Shown: piece by piece, positions 9,307-16,900 of the stretch
Numbering within the stretch: position 1 is the first letter of the stretch
Layout of the letters: every line of letters begins with the position of its first letter
From: Acidobacteriota bacterium
Lineage (GTDB): Bacteria; Acidobacteriota; Terriglobia; UBA7540
Length of the DNA stretch: 40,656 nucleotides
Reading direction: 5' to 3'
Assembly (NCBI GenBank): GCA_003165315.1
Contig: PLSX01000271.1
Span: 339 to 40,994 of the forward strand
The notes under the pieces: model-generated
Seen by the model: only the letters and a program-made list of their open reading frames with translations
What the model was told of the DNA's origin: nothing
Database searches by the model: none
Program-made: the position numbers and the translations under genes

Positions 9307-10002
9307 TTGCGGGTCAAAATTGCGCCTTCCATTCTTTCCGCGGATTTCACGCAGTTGGGTCAGCAGGTTCAAATCGTCGAGGCTGCCGGGGTGGACCGCG
9401 TGCAGTTGGATGTGATGGATGGCCGCTATGTTCCCAACATCACCTTTGGACCGATCGCCTTCCGCAGCCTTCGTCCGCTGACCAAGCTCACCCTGGAGGC
9501 CCACCTGATGGTCACACCTCCTGAGGATTTCATTGAGGCAATCGCCGCCGCCGGGGCTGACACAATTATTGTGCATCAGGAATCCACGCCCCACTTGCAC
9601 CGCGCCATCCAGCAGATTCACAGCCTGGGGAAAAAAGCCGGAGTGGCGCTGAATCCTTCGACTCCTGCATCAACCCTTTCGGAAGTTCTGGGACTGTTGC
9701 AAATCGTTCTGGTGATGACAGTGAATCCCGGCTTCGGCGGGCAGAAGTTTATCCGCGAGACGCTGCCCAAGATTCGCCAGGTACGGAGCGCACTTACTGA
9801 GCGCGGCTTGGATTGCGAAGTGGAAGTGGACGGCGGCATCAACGAAGAGACCATTGGCTGGGTTGCCGAAGCCGGCGCCGATGTGATGGTGGCGGGCTCC
9901 TCAGTTTACGATGCACCTGACGGCGTCGGGCCGGCCATCGCGCGGTTGGTTCAATGTGCTACGGGCCGGGGTTTAAAGTCATCGGTCCTCAGTCACCAGT
10001 AA
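9307..10002 (+). CDS. rpe: ribulose-phosphate 3-epimerase
   Basis: Interconverts ribulose 5-phosphate and xylulose 5-phosphate; a TIM-barrel metalloenzyme. The start is TTG 9307, with GGAGG 5 bases upstream; the resulting 231 residues begin MRVKIAPSILSADF, as the family does. A longer GTG start at 9238 would translate repeat DNA. Seen: the metal-site motifs QLDVMDGRYVPNITFG and LEAHLMV, the loop VNPGFGGQKF and the phosphate-binding VEVDGGI plus VAGSSVY. The last eight residues (KSSVLSHQ) extend past the usual end and are encoded by a heptad-repeat array; see that feature. Confidence 0.96.
   Translation: MRVKIAPSILSADFTQLGQQVQIVEAAGVDRVQLDVMDGRYVPNITFGPIAFRSLRPLTKLTLEAHLMVTPPEDFIEAIAAAGADTIIVHQESTPHLHRAIQQIHSLGKKAGVALNPSTPASTLSEVLGLLQIVLVMTVNPGFGGQKFIRETLPKIRQVRSALTERGLDCEVEVDGGINEETIGWVAEAGADVMVAGSSVYDAPDGVGPAIARLVQCATGRGLKSSVLSHQ
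9980..10000. repeat. heptad-repeat array overlapping the 3' end of rpe
   Basis: CATCGGT, CCTCAGT and CACCAGT follow in 7-base register; the last unit runs into the rpe stop codon TAA (10000-10002). The array therefore supplies the terminal codons of the epimerase. Confidence 0.65.
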
Positions 10003-10178
10003 AAGCCAGCCGCTACAATTGCTATTATGGACGAATGATGGCCGAGAGAAGACTCATGATTAAATACTGCTTGTATCCTCACTCGATTTGCGGCATCAAA
10101 CACAGTAGGTAGGCGTTGAGCCGTCAGGTTGTTGCGGGGGCTGTTCGATCGGCCGGTTTGGTGATTGCGTAAGTGGAC

Positions 10179-10208
10179 TTGCCGATTGAGTGCATGCTGA
10201 ATTACACT
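10179..10208 (+). promoter_or_regulatory. possible sigma70-type promoter of the ECF sigma gene
   Basis: TTGCCG (10179-10184) and TACACT (10203-10208) are 18 bases apart. Transcription would start near 10215, only a few bases before the ATG at 10219, giving a nearly leaderless mRNA; indeed no SD is seen. Confidence 0.4.
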
Positions 10209-10218
10209 AAAGACTCCC

Positions 10219-10824
10219 ATGACTGAACAACCTCAAGCGACTCTGACACGTGACGAGGGACAGCTCGTCAGCGAAGCGAAGGCTGGGAATTACGCTGCCT
10301 TTGAAGAGCTGGTGAATCGTTACGAAAAGAAGATCTACCGGCTCGGCATGAATATTACGGGCAACCGTGAGGATGCCGAGGATGTGCTTCAGGACGCTTT
10401 TCTGAAGGCATTTGAGCACTTGCCCGACTTTCGCGAGGACTCGCGCTTTTATACCTGGATTACGCGAATCGCTGTGAACGAAGCGCTGATGAAGCTGCGC
10501 AAGCGCCGGAGCAGCAGGGAAGTGACGATGGAGGACTCCGAAGACGAAAACGGAGACGTGCAGGTTAGGGAGTTTGCCGATTGGAAGCCCAATCCCGAAC
10601 AACAGTTTGCGCAAACAGAGCTGGAACAGATTTTGCAGACCGCTGTGAGTACTCTTTCCCCGGGATTTCGCACTGTTTTTTACCTGCGCGACGTGGAAGG
10701 ACTATCAACGGAAGAGACCGCGGAACTGCTCGATTTGTCTGCAGGCGCCGTCAAGGCAAGACTCTTTCGCGCCCGGCTGCGATTGCGCGAGGAATTAAGC
10801 AAAACTTTCAAGCGAGGAAACTAG
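10219..10824 (+). CDS. ECF (sigma24-type) RNA polymerase sigma factor
   Basis: 201-residue extracytoplasmic-function sigma factor that redirects RNA polymerase. Region 2 is visible as FEELVNRYEKKIYRLG followed by DAEDVLQDAFLKAFEHL and the -10-recognising YTWITRIAVNEAL. Region 4 is LSPGFRTVFYLRDVEGLSTE with a helix-turn-helix up to about residue 190. The start is ATG 10219. The next gene begins on the very next base after its stop, a typical sigma/anti-sigma arrangement. The linker between regions 2 and 4 is acidic. The regulon cannot be told from sequence. Confidence 0.93.
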   Translation: MTEQPQATLTRDEGQLVSEAKAGNYAAFEELVNRYEKKIYRLGMNITGNREDAEDVLQDAFLKAFEHLPDFREDSRFYTWITRIAVNEALMKLRKRRSSREVTMEDSEDENGDVQVREFADWKPNPEQQFAQTELEQILQTAVSTLSPGFRTVFYLRDVEGLSTEETAELLDLSAGAVKARLFRARLRLREELSKTFKRGN

Positions 10825-11061
10825 GTGAACTGCAATAAGGCCATCAAAGAAATTTGCCGGTATCTGGACGGCGAGCTGGACGAGGGATTGAAGAACACTC
10901 TCGAGGCCCATCTGACTTATTGCAACCATTGCAATGCGGTGTATGACAGCACCAAGAAGACCATTGAACTCTATTGCGACGGCAAAGTCTTCTCCCTCCC
11001 CAACGAAGTTCACAACCGCCTGCATGAAGCGCTCAAACGCAAGCTTCAACGCGATTCATAG
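10825..11061 (+). CDS. short zinc-finger anti-sigma-like protein (zf-HC2)
   Basis: A 78-residue protein whose GTG start abuts the sigma-factor stop. It carries the anti-sigma zinc signature H-x3-C-x2-C (HLTYCNHC), preceded by the typical CRYLDGEL. It ends about 40 residues after the zinc site with no membrane segment, so it would be a soluble, minimal anti-sigma domain rather than a membrane-anchored sensor. By family knowledge it should bind and hold the adjacent ECF sigma factor, possibly with redox-sensitive zinc; that partner assignment is inference from adjacency. Confidence 0.85.
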   Translation: MNCNKAIKEICRYLDGELDEGLKNTLEAHLTYCNHCNAVYDSTKKTIELYCDGKVFSLPNEVHNRLHEALKRKLQRDS

Positions 11062-11203
11062 TCTTCTCCAATTCCGTGCAACCAGATCACCGAAGAATTC
11101 CGTCCCCGATTTCAGCCTTCCACCTTATGCCTTGACAGTTTTCATCTACCACCCGTACAATTTTTCGACTCGTGCCGTGCTCAGGGAGAAACTAGGGTCT
11201 CGC

Positions 11204-11557
11204 ATGGATAAGAAGAAAATTGAATACTTCAAAAAGCGCCTGCTGACCAAGCAGGATGAACTGTTGCGATCAGTGATCAAGACTGAGCGGGATGGGCGCG
11301 AGGCGGATGGCGAGGCCACGCAGGACTCCGCCGACAAGGCCGCAAACTCCTACACCAAAGAGTTTCTTTTCAAGCAGAGCGATGAAAATCGCCGCGTGCT
11401 GCTGCTGATCAGCGAGGCGCTTGAGCGCATGAAGGCCGATGCGTACGGACTCTGCGTAGAGTGCGAAGAGGAAGTGCAACAGAAGCGGTTGGAAGCAGTC
11501 CCCTGGGCACGCCACTGTCTTGGTTGTCAGGAAAAACAAGATAAGGGTGAGCTTTAG
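11204..11557 (+). CDS. DksA/TraR-family zinc-finger protein
   Basis: 117-residue DksA/TraR-like protein, a class that enters the RNA polymerase secondary channel. ATG 11204 is chosen because the protein then begins with the coiled-coil helix; AGGG lies 7 bases upstream. The coiled-coil tip keeps a DxxDxA motif (Asp41, Asp44, Ala46), matching the functional acidic pair of DksA. The C4 zinc finger uses Cys84, Cys87, Cys105 and Cys108. It is shorter than E. coli DksA (151 residues) and closer to TraR/YocK-type proteins. A second paralogue sits at 18444-18836. Confidence 0.88.
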   Translation: MDKKKIEYFKKRLLTKQDELLRSVIKTERDGREADGEATQDSADKAANSYTKEFLFKQSDENRRVLLLISEALERMKADAYGLCVECEEEVQQKRLEAVPWARHCLGCQEKQDKGEL

Positions 11558-11578
11558 TCAACCCCGAATTTTCTCCGC

Positions 11579-12427
11579 GTGAGGCTTGCCTTCTCCCCCA
11601 AAGCCAACATCGATTCGCCGCACCCCTCCATACTGCGAAGCTTGCTGGATGGAATCCTTGCCGTGGTCTTTCCCACTCATTGCTCTCTTTGCCAGGCAGA
11701 ATTGACCAGTGACGCGCGCGGGCGCATCTGCCGCGTCTGCTGGGCAAGCTTGGAGCCCTGGAATGGCCCGCTGTGCGCCTGCTGCGGTTTGCCATTCGTG
11801 TCTCCGCGCGTCCTCGATGCGGCTGAACCCCGTTGCGGAGAGTGCCTGAACGATGAGCCGGCATTCGATGGAGCCCGTAGCTTTGGTCTTTACACCGGGA
11901 AGCTTCGCCAAGCCGTTCTGCGTGTGAAATTCTCCGGGGATGAACGATTGGGCGGACATTTGGGGGCATTGCTGGCCTCCACGTGGGATTCTTTGCCCCA
12001 CGTCGTCGAGTTCGATTCACCCCTGATTGTTCCGGTTCCATTGCATCCGTCGCGCCGGAGGGAGCGGGGATTTAATCAATCGGAAGTGCTTGCTGGGGGC
12101 TTGGTGCGGCAATTGGCCAAGCGGAGGGATGGAAGTGGTCCGAAACTCGTGGGATCCTGTCTGCGCCGTAAGCGCGCTACCACTCCACAGACAGGATTAA
12201 GCGTAACGGCTCGGCGGGAAAACCTACGCGGGGCTTTTGAGGTGGCAAATGCAGAGGAGATTCGTGGACGCCTCATTGTGCTTGTGGATGACGTCATGAC
12301 CACAGGAGCCACTGTTTCTGCGTGCGCGCGGGCCTTGAAGCGGGCCGGGGTAGCGAAGGTGATGGGCCTGACAGTGGCGCGGGCCACGCCACAGTTTCCC
12401 GATCTGGTGAATAGGGAAGGGGCTTAG
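11579..12427 (+). CDS. comF: ComF-family phosphoribosyltransferase-like protein
   Basis: 282-residue ComF-family protein, associated in other bacteria with uptake of transforming DNA. The N-terminal half has a double zinc ribbon (CSLCQ, CRVCW, CACCG and CGEC at about residues 34-85). The C-terminal half is a type I phosphoribosyltransferase domain: PVPLHPSRRRERGFNQSE, then the PRPP loop LIVLVDDVMTTGAT. The GTG 11579 start, 21 bases after the preceding stop, has no clear SD and is uncertain, but no better in-frame start precedes the first zinc ribbon. Same strand as the DksA-like gene. Confidence 0.9.
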   Translation: MRLAFSPKANIDSPHPSILRSLLDGILAVVFPTHCSLCQAELTSDARGRICRVCWASLEPWNGPLCACCGLPFVSPRVLDAAEPRCGECLNDEPAFDGARSFGLYTGKLRQAVLRVKFSGDERLGGHLGALLASTWDSLPHVVEFDSPLIVPVPLHPSRRRERGFNQSEVLAGGLVRQLAKRRDGSGPKLVGSCLRRKRATTPQTGLSVTARRENLRGAFEVANAEEIRGRLIVLVDDVMTTGATVSACARALKRAGVAKVMGLTVARATPQFPDLVNREGA

Positions 12428-12487
12428 CCTGGCACATTCCGCGCATTTGCATGGCGTCACCTCTGGTCACAACAGCACACAACACTG

Positions 12488-12539
12488 TTGACGAACTTGG
12501 CCGTGACTCGACATAATAAGATTGGTTGCGGAAGCCAAT
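12488..12539 (+). promoter_or_regulatory. sigma70 promoter and short stem-loop leader of the HNH gene
   Basis: TTGACG (12488-12493) and CATAAT (12512-12517) are separated by 18 bases, a good vegetative promoter. The predicted leader starts near 12524; around it GATTGG (12520-12525) and CCAATC (12535-12540) can pair. The HNH ATG follows at 12561. Confidence 0.55.
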
Positions 12540-12560
12540 CGCTTTCACGGGTGAAACTTG

Positions 12561-13097
12561 ATGTCGGAGGATGGCCACCAACGACTCTTGCAAGAACCCG
12601 TACTGGTGCTCAACGCCACGTACGAACCCATTAATGTGACTGCCGTCCGGCGCGCCCTGGTTTTGTTACTGAAGGGGGTGGCGATTACAGAAGAGGAAGA
12701 CGGCAAACTCCTTCACTCTTCCCAAAAAACCTATCGTATCCCATCTGTGATCCGTCTGCTGGGATTCCGGCGCATTCCCTATCAGAGTCGAGCACTTTCC
12801 AGGAAAAATGTGCTCTTGCGTGACCGCTACACCTGCCAGTTTTGCGGTCGCGTAATGCCCGCGCACGAACTCACCCTGGACCATGTGATCCCCCGCTCCC
12901 GCGGCGGCCATAGCGACTGGGACAATCTGGTTGCCTGCTGCCACCGTTGCAATAACATGAAGGGTGACCGCATGCCGGATGAAACTGGGTTGCGCTTGCT
13001 GCGCCCGCCCCGCCCTTTCACTCTTCACACCAGCCGCCAGATCATGCGGATGATGGGCCGCTCCGACGAACGTTGGCGCAAATACCTGTTTTGCTAA
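12561..13097 (+). CDS. HNH endonuclease-like protein
   Basis: 178-residue protein with a C-terminal HNH nuclease domain: zinc pair Cys92/Cys95 (YTCQFCG), catalytic [11 protein letters not shown] with Asp107-His108, [11 protein letters not shown] giving the second zinc pair, then NMKGDR. The N-terminal 80 residues ([14 protein letters not shown], then LLLKGVA and IPSVIRLL) match the conserved stand-alone HNH family found as a single chromosomal copy in many bacteria, rather than a mobile homing enzyme. ATG 12561 is used; a TTG three bases before is also possible. Own promoter upstream. Cellular role unknown. Confidence 0.88.
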   Translation: MSEDGHQRLLQEPVLVLNATYEPINVTAVRRALVLLLKGVAITEEEDGKLLHSSQKTYRIPSVIRLLGFRRIPYQSRALSRKNVLLRDRYTCQFCGRVMPAHELTLDHVIPRSRGGHSDWDNLVACCHRCNNMKGDRMPDETGLRLLRPPRPFTLHTSRQIMRMMGRSDERWRKYLFC

Positions 13098-13226
13098 GCG
13101 CCTTCTCCGCAAATTTGTGAAAATTCCGGGTCAGCCCCCTAGCAGAACGGACGATTTTCAGTTACACTGGACGGGAAATTCGAGGGTGGAAGAGTGCAGC
13201 CGCTTGCTCTTCGCCCGCCGCGTCGC

Positions 13227-13319
<93 letters not shown>

Positions 13320-13339
13320 GTCTTCCTAATAGCTGAGCC

Positions 13340-13374
13340 CCAACTCCAAACTAATCCCTTCCTAAGTGAGTTGG
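13340..13374 (+). terminator. possible stem after tRNA-Ser
   Basis: CCAACTC (13340-13346) and GAGTTGG (13368-13374) form a 7-bp stem with a 21-base loop, 21 bases after the tRNA. There is no U-run, so this may be a processing or termination stem. Confidence 0.25.
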
Positions 13375-13427
13375 CGTGTGTTCACAATCGAAATGGCCTG
13401 GAATTCTCAACCCCGCGTTACTGACCC

Positions 13428-14273
13428 TCATTTCTGTTCCGCGCTCTGTGCAACAAACTCTTTCCCCGTTCGTGCATTGAGAATCATGGAGATATCCCAA
13501 TACTGGTGAGAACTAAAGAGCTGGAACAGCGCCACATTGCAACCATTGGCGTCCGCGAAAAGGTTCAAGGGTTTCGGCGGTTGCGAATCGGTAAGCTTCT
13601 TGGTTTCCTTGCCGCTCGGCCCCCCAACCGCAGGCTCGGAGCCGGGAGCGGCGGGTGGCGGGGAAGTGCCGCCGCAGGGAAGCGTGGAATCTGTTTGCTG
13701 AACCGGGGTGAAGTATATGGACATGAAGTTGGCCCGCTTCAGTTCATATTCGTGGATGCCAAACCCCACCGCGGCCGCGCCCACCGTTGCGCCAATCAAC
13801 CACTTTTCCGCTGCACCTCCGGTGCCGATCCCGGCAATCAGGCCCGCGATGCCGATCCCTGCTGAGGCCACTTGAACGTCCTCTGAAGTTCCGCCCATTC
13901 CCACCACTCTGCCGCGCGCGAGCAGTTTCATCCGCGCGTAGGGGATGCGCACCTCCTGGCATAATTTTGTCCCGCAGCGGTCTTCGCACAGGCTCTTGTC
14001 CACCGGACCGGCCACGCCTTCGGCAAAGGGATCGGGCGGTCCACCGTCATTCGGTGAACAGAACCGGAATCGCAGGGCATCTATCCCGAGATAAAGGTCA
14101 CCCCGAACGCGTCTGGGTTGGTCCTTACTGTTCCTGGGGACAAAGGGGTAACCCGCGATGTATTCAGCCCCCGCTTTCAGGACGTAGCGATTGTCTGTGG
14201 CCGGGGACTGCGCCCATAGCGGGGATGTTTGCATCAATGTGAGCAGCAAGATCATCGGCATTGATTTGCGCAT
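13428..14273 (-). CDS. secreted protein of unknown function
   Basis: Not recognised. 281 residues with an N-terminal signal peptide (MRKSMPMILLLTLM, cleavage likely after LWAQ). AGGAGA lies 5 bases before ATG 14273. After a Cys-containing region (CEDRCGTKLC, possible disulfides) there is a glycine- and alanine-rich hydrophobic stretch (about residues 136-170, GIGIAGLIAGIGTGG) that could insert in a membrane or form a glycine-zipper. A Pro/Gly-rich linker and a hydrophilic C-terminal part follow. The glycine-zipper-like centre is reminiscent of outer-membrane-associated proteins, but that is only a resemblance. Monocistronic appearance, convergent with tRNA-Ser. Confidence 0.75.
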   Translation of the reverse strand: MRKSMPMILLLTLMQTSPLWAQSPATDNRYVLKAGAEYIAGYPFVPRNSKDQPRRVRGDLYLGIDALRFRFCSPNDGGPPDPFAEGVAGPVDKSLCEDRCGTKLCQEVRIPYARMKLLARGRVVGMGGTSEDVQVASAGIGIAGLIAGIGTGGAAEKWLIGATVGAAAVGFGIHEYELKRANFMSIYFTPVQQTDSTLPCGGTSPPPAAPGSEPAVGGPSGKETKKLTDSQPPKPLNLFADANGCNVALFQLFSSHQYWDISMILNARTGKEFVAQSAEQK

Positions 14274-14459
14274 GGGGTCTCCTAAAAATGTCCGTTATGA
14301 AACCCGGTTTGACGAGTTTCGACCGACGGGCCGCTCGCAAGCAGCACATATGAGCTTATGCTAAAGAGGAATTCGACTACCTTCTTGTTAAGAAAACAGA
14401 TTGTCACTCATTCCGCGTAAGTTGTAAATCAAAGAGTGGGCATCGGGAAAAGCCCCCGG

Positions 14460-14903
14460 CTAGATCTTCAAGGCAAGCACCTCGGCGACGGCCTCCAAAA
14501 GCTCCCGATCGAGGGAAGTAAATGCCGCAGGTTGGTCGCTGTCAATGTCAATTTCACCAAGAATTTGTAATTGCCGCTTGATCGGTACAACAATTTCCGA
14601 GCGTGTTTCCAGGCTGCACGCAAGGTATCGAGGATCGGAATTCACATCATCGATAATCAGCGTTTCGCCGGTGGAAGCCGCCGCGCCGCAGATACCCTGA
14701 TTAAGTGGAATCCGCGTGTGGGTGGTGGGTTTGCCAACGTAGGGCCCGAGAACAAGCTCTTTATCCTGAATCAGATAGACGCCGACCCAGTGATAGTGCG
14801 GCCGCTCGCGGTGGAGGAGTTCGACCACCTCGGTCAACAGGTGATCCCTGGTTGGTGAAGGGACGAGGCTGCGAACAGAGTCCAGAATCTCAAGATTGTT
14901 CAT
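14460..14903 (-). CDS. GAF-domain protein, free methionine-(R)-sulfoxide reductase-like
   Basis: 147 residues, a single GAF domain. The start at 14903 is set by GGAGAG 5 bases upstream on the minus strand; a longer reading frame exists but adds low-quality sequence. Compared with free-Met-R-sulfoxide reductase (MsrC/YebR), it keeps HWVGVYL, NQGICGAAA with Cys72, YLACSLETRSEIVVP with Cys96, and EIDIDSD. These two cysteines match those used in fRMsr; a third cysteine is absent, as in some relatives. It probably reduces free methionine sulfoxide, or else it is a GAF sensor. Divergent from the ECF sigma gene at 15078. Confidence 0.75.
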   Translation of the reverse strand: MNNLEILDSVRSLVPSPTRDHLLTEVVELLHRERPHYHWVGVYLIQDKELVLGPYVGKPTTHTRIPLNQGICGAAASTGETLIIDDVNSDPRYLACSLETRSEIVVPIKRQLQILGEIDIDSDQPAAFTSLDRELLEAVAEVLALKI

Positions 14904-15077
14904 AACAACTCTCCAGCCGATAGCCACGCCCCCCCCGTTTACGCTCCCATCAGCGTTCGGCTGCCCTTGGGAGCAGCTGTCAAGCAGTGCAGAGGGTTGC
15001 CCCGAGAGGCGATGAAAAATATTATCAGTTTTGCACAACTCTTTCGCGGGCAAAGTGTTGTATATAGTGTGGCAACT

Positions 15078-15659
15078 ATGGCCATTGAGACCGACCTCAA
15101 CCTGATGCTGCGGGTCCGTGATGGTGACGCGGCGTCCTTTGAGGTCTTGCTACGGCGCTACCGGCTTCCTCTCGTCAGCTATTTTCGCCGCATGGTGCGC
15201 GACCAGGGTTTGGCGGAGGATCTGGCGCAAGAGGTCTTTTTGCGTGTGTACAAATCGCGCGAGCGATATCAACCCGAAGCCAAGTTTACAACCTGGTTGT
15301 ATCGCATCGCCACGAATCTGGCACTCAATGCGATTCGCGATCGAAGGGATGAAGTTTCGGGTTCAGCCGAGGAGGATGGCGAAAGTGGCGGCGTCCTGGA
15401 AATGTTCATCGACCCTTGTCCCACGGTTGAGCAGCAATTGGTGCAGCGGGATCGTGAACGACTGATTCGCCAGTCGGTGGAATCGTTGCCGGAAAATCAG
15501 CGCGCCGCCGTCATTCTTCACAAATACCAGGAAGTGGATTACCGCCAGATCGCCAGCATCCTGAGCGTCTCTGAAAGCGCGGTAAAATCTCTGCTCTTTC
15601 GAGCTTATGAAACTCTGCGAGTGCGCCTGGAGCCGCTGCTGCGGGAGGGTCAGATATGA
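15078..15659 (+). CDS. ECF RNA polymerase sigma factor
   Basis: 193-residue ECF sigma factor. Region 2: FEVLLRRYRLPLVSYFRRM, LAEDLAQEVFLRVYKS and FTTWLYRIATNLALN. Region 4: LPENQRAAVILHKYQEVDYR with an HTH ending VKSLLFRAYETLR. ATG 15078 is used because the sequence then begins directly with the sigma2 domain; in-frame upstream ATGs exist without SD. Its stop overlaps the ATG of the next gene by four bases (ATGA), so sigma and anti-sigma are translationally coupled. The region after about residue 95 is acidic. The signal and targets are unknown. Confidence 0.93.
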   Translation: MAIETDLNLMLRVRDGDAASFEVLLRRYRLPLVSYFRRMVRDQGLAEDLAQEVFLRVYKSRERYQPEAKFTTWLYRIATNLALNAIRDRRDEVSGSAEEDGESGGVLEMFIDPCPTVEQQLVQRDRERLIRQSVESLPENQRAAVILHKYQEVDYRQIASILSVSESAVKSLLFRAYETLRVRLEPLLREGQI

Positions 15660-16249
15660 AATGTCTTGAATCGGAAAGACTGATTAGCTACGCTTACCGC
15701 CTGATCGACGAACCCAGCACCTCTGAAGTTCGCAGTCACTTGGAAGAGTGCGCCCACTGCCGCGGGATCGTGGAGCAATATGGGCGCCTGGACGCGGTGC
15801 TAAGTGAATGGAAAGCGGCAGAACCCGGGCCGGAGTTTGATGTACGCGTGCGCCAAGCCGTGGAAGTTCAGCAGGCACAGCGCGAGGCTTGGGGATTTTG
15901 GGGCTGGGAATGGGCTCGCGGTCTCGCGCTGGCTTCGCTTGGAGTTACGCTTGTTGCCGGAGTCGTTTGGTTAAACCAACACCATCGCGGGATTTCCAAC
16001 CCCTCCACGATTGCAACGCGCCAGCAGCAGAAGGGTGCGCGGATTTCGGGGCAGACTTTGAATTCTCAAGTCCCAGGCGAAACTACCCAAGCGGACACCG
16101 CGCCAGGACAACAAGTACCTCCTGTTGAATCGGCAAGCTCTGCTTCAAGCGATGATCGAGACGCCCAGGCAATGGAAGATTATGACTTGGCCGCAAATTT
16201 CGAACTACTCTCGGAAATCCCCAAGGGAGGAACACGGGTTGTCAACTGA
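15656..16249 (+). CDS. membrane-anchored zf-HC2 anti-sigma factor
   Basis: 197-residue anti-sigma factor. The zinc site is His28-x3-Cys32-x2-Cys35 (HLEECAHC) in a cytoplasmic N-terminal domain. One membrane helix lies at about residues 89-106 (GLALASLGVTLVAGVVW), and a low-complexity Ser/Gln-rich periplasmic tail of about 90 residues follows, ending LLSEIPKGG. The four-base overlap with the sigma gene strongly suggests partnership. By analogy with this family, release of sigma would follow an envelope signal. Its end overlaps the next gene by 11 bases. Confidence 0.88.
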   Translation: MKCLESERLISYAYRLIDEPSTSEVRSHLEECAHCRGIVEQYGRLDAVLSEWKAAEPGPEFDVRVRQAVEVQQAQREAWGFWGWEWARGLALASLGVTLVAGVVWLNQHHRGISNPSTIATRQQQKGARISGQTLNSQVPGETTQADTAPGQQVPPVESASSASSDDRDAQAMEDYDLAANFELLSEIPKGGTRVVN

Positions 16250-16892
16250 GCCTTTGGCGTGCAATCGCTCTGCAAGCAGAGTGAGCAACCACCCGTGGCG
16301 CAATCTTGTTGGGATATTCCTGTTGTCGTTCACCCTTGCACCCTGCCTTATGCTGGCCCAGGAAGGGGGGGACCGCCAGGATAACCCTGCTCGCAGAGTT
16401 CAACCGGGCCGGCGTGAGGGGGGCGAGGAAGGCCAGCGCCGCCCGCAGCAGGGAGGAATCTTTAGGCGCCTGCGTGATATGCCACCGGCAGAGCAGCGCC
16501 GCGTCATGGCGAACAACCCTCAATTTCAGAATCTCCCGCCAGCACGCAAGGAGCTGATCCGCGAGCGCCTGCGCCAATGGAACGAGATGACCCCCCAGGA
16601 AAAGGAGCGGGTTCGCCAGAGGGAGGAAATTTTGGATGGCCTCTCACCCGCGCAGAGGCAGGAGGCGCGAAATATTTTCCCCCAATGGCGTGACTTGCCC
16701 CCGGGGCGGCGCCAGGCTTTAATGGTGGCCTTCCGCCATCTTCGCGACCTCCCCCCCGATCAGCGCCAGACGTTTCTGGATAGTCAGAATGTGCGGGAAC
16801 AGTTCTCCCCCCATGAACGCGATATTCTTGGCGGGCTGAGCAAGCTTCTGCCGGAATCGCGCGGGCCTGCGCCCAATGATCCTGACAATTGA
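16239..16892 (+). CDS. DUF3106-family secreted protein
   Basis: 217 residues from TTG 16239, chosen because GGGAGG lies 8 bases upstream; the frame is open further up but overlaps the anti-sigma gene. A signal-like helix (about residues 23-41, LVGIFLLSFTLAPCLMLAQ) is followed by an Arg/Gln/Glu-rich, highly helical region. In it short blocks of the form L/M-P-P-x-x-R/Q-R (MPPAEQRR, LPPARKE, LPPGRRQ, LPPDQRQ) recur, the hallmark of DUF3106. The function of that family is unknown; in this neighbourhood it behaves as the third member of a sigma/anti-sigma cassette and may act in the periplasm as the sensor or regulated partner. That role is inference. Confidence 0.82.
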   Translation: MSTEPLACNRSASRVSNHPWRNLVGIFLLSFTLAPCLMLAQEGGDRQDNPARRVQPGRREGGEEGQRRPQQGGIFRRLRDMPPAEQRRVMANNPQFQNLPPARKELIRERLRQWNEMTPQEKERVRQREEILDGLSPAQRQEARNIFPQWRDLPPGRRQALMVAFRHLRDLPPDQRQTFLDSQNVREQFSPHERDILGGLSKLLPESRGPAPNDPDN

Positions 16893-16900
16893 AGTTCTCT

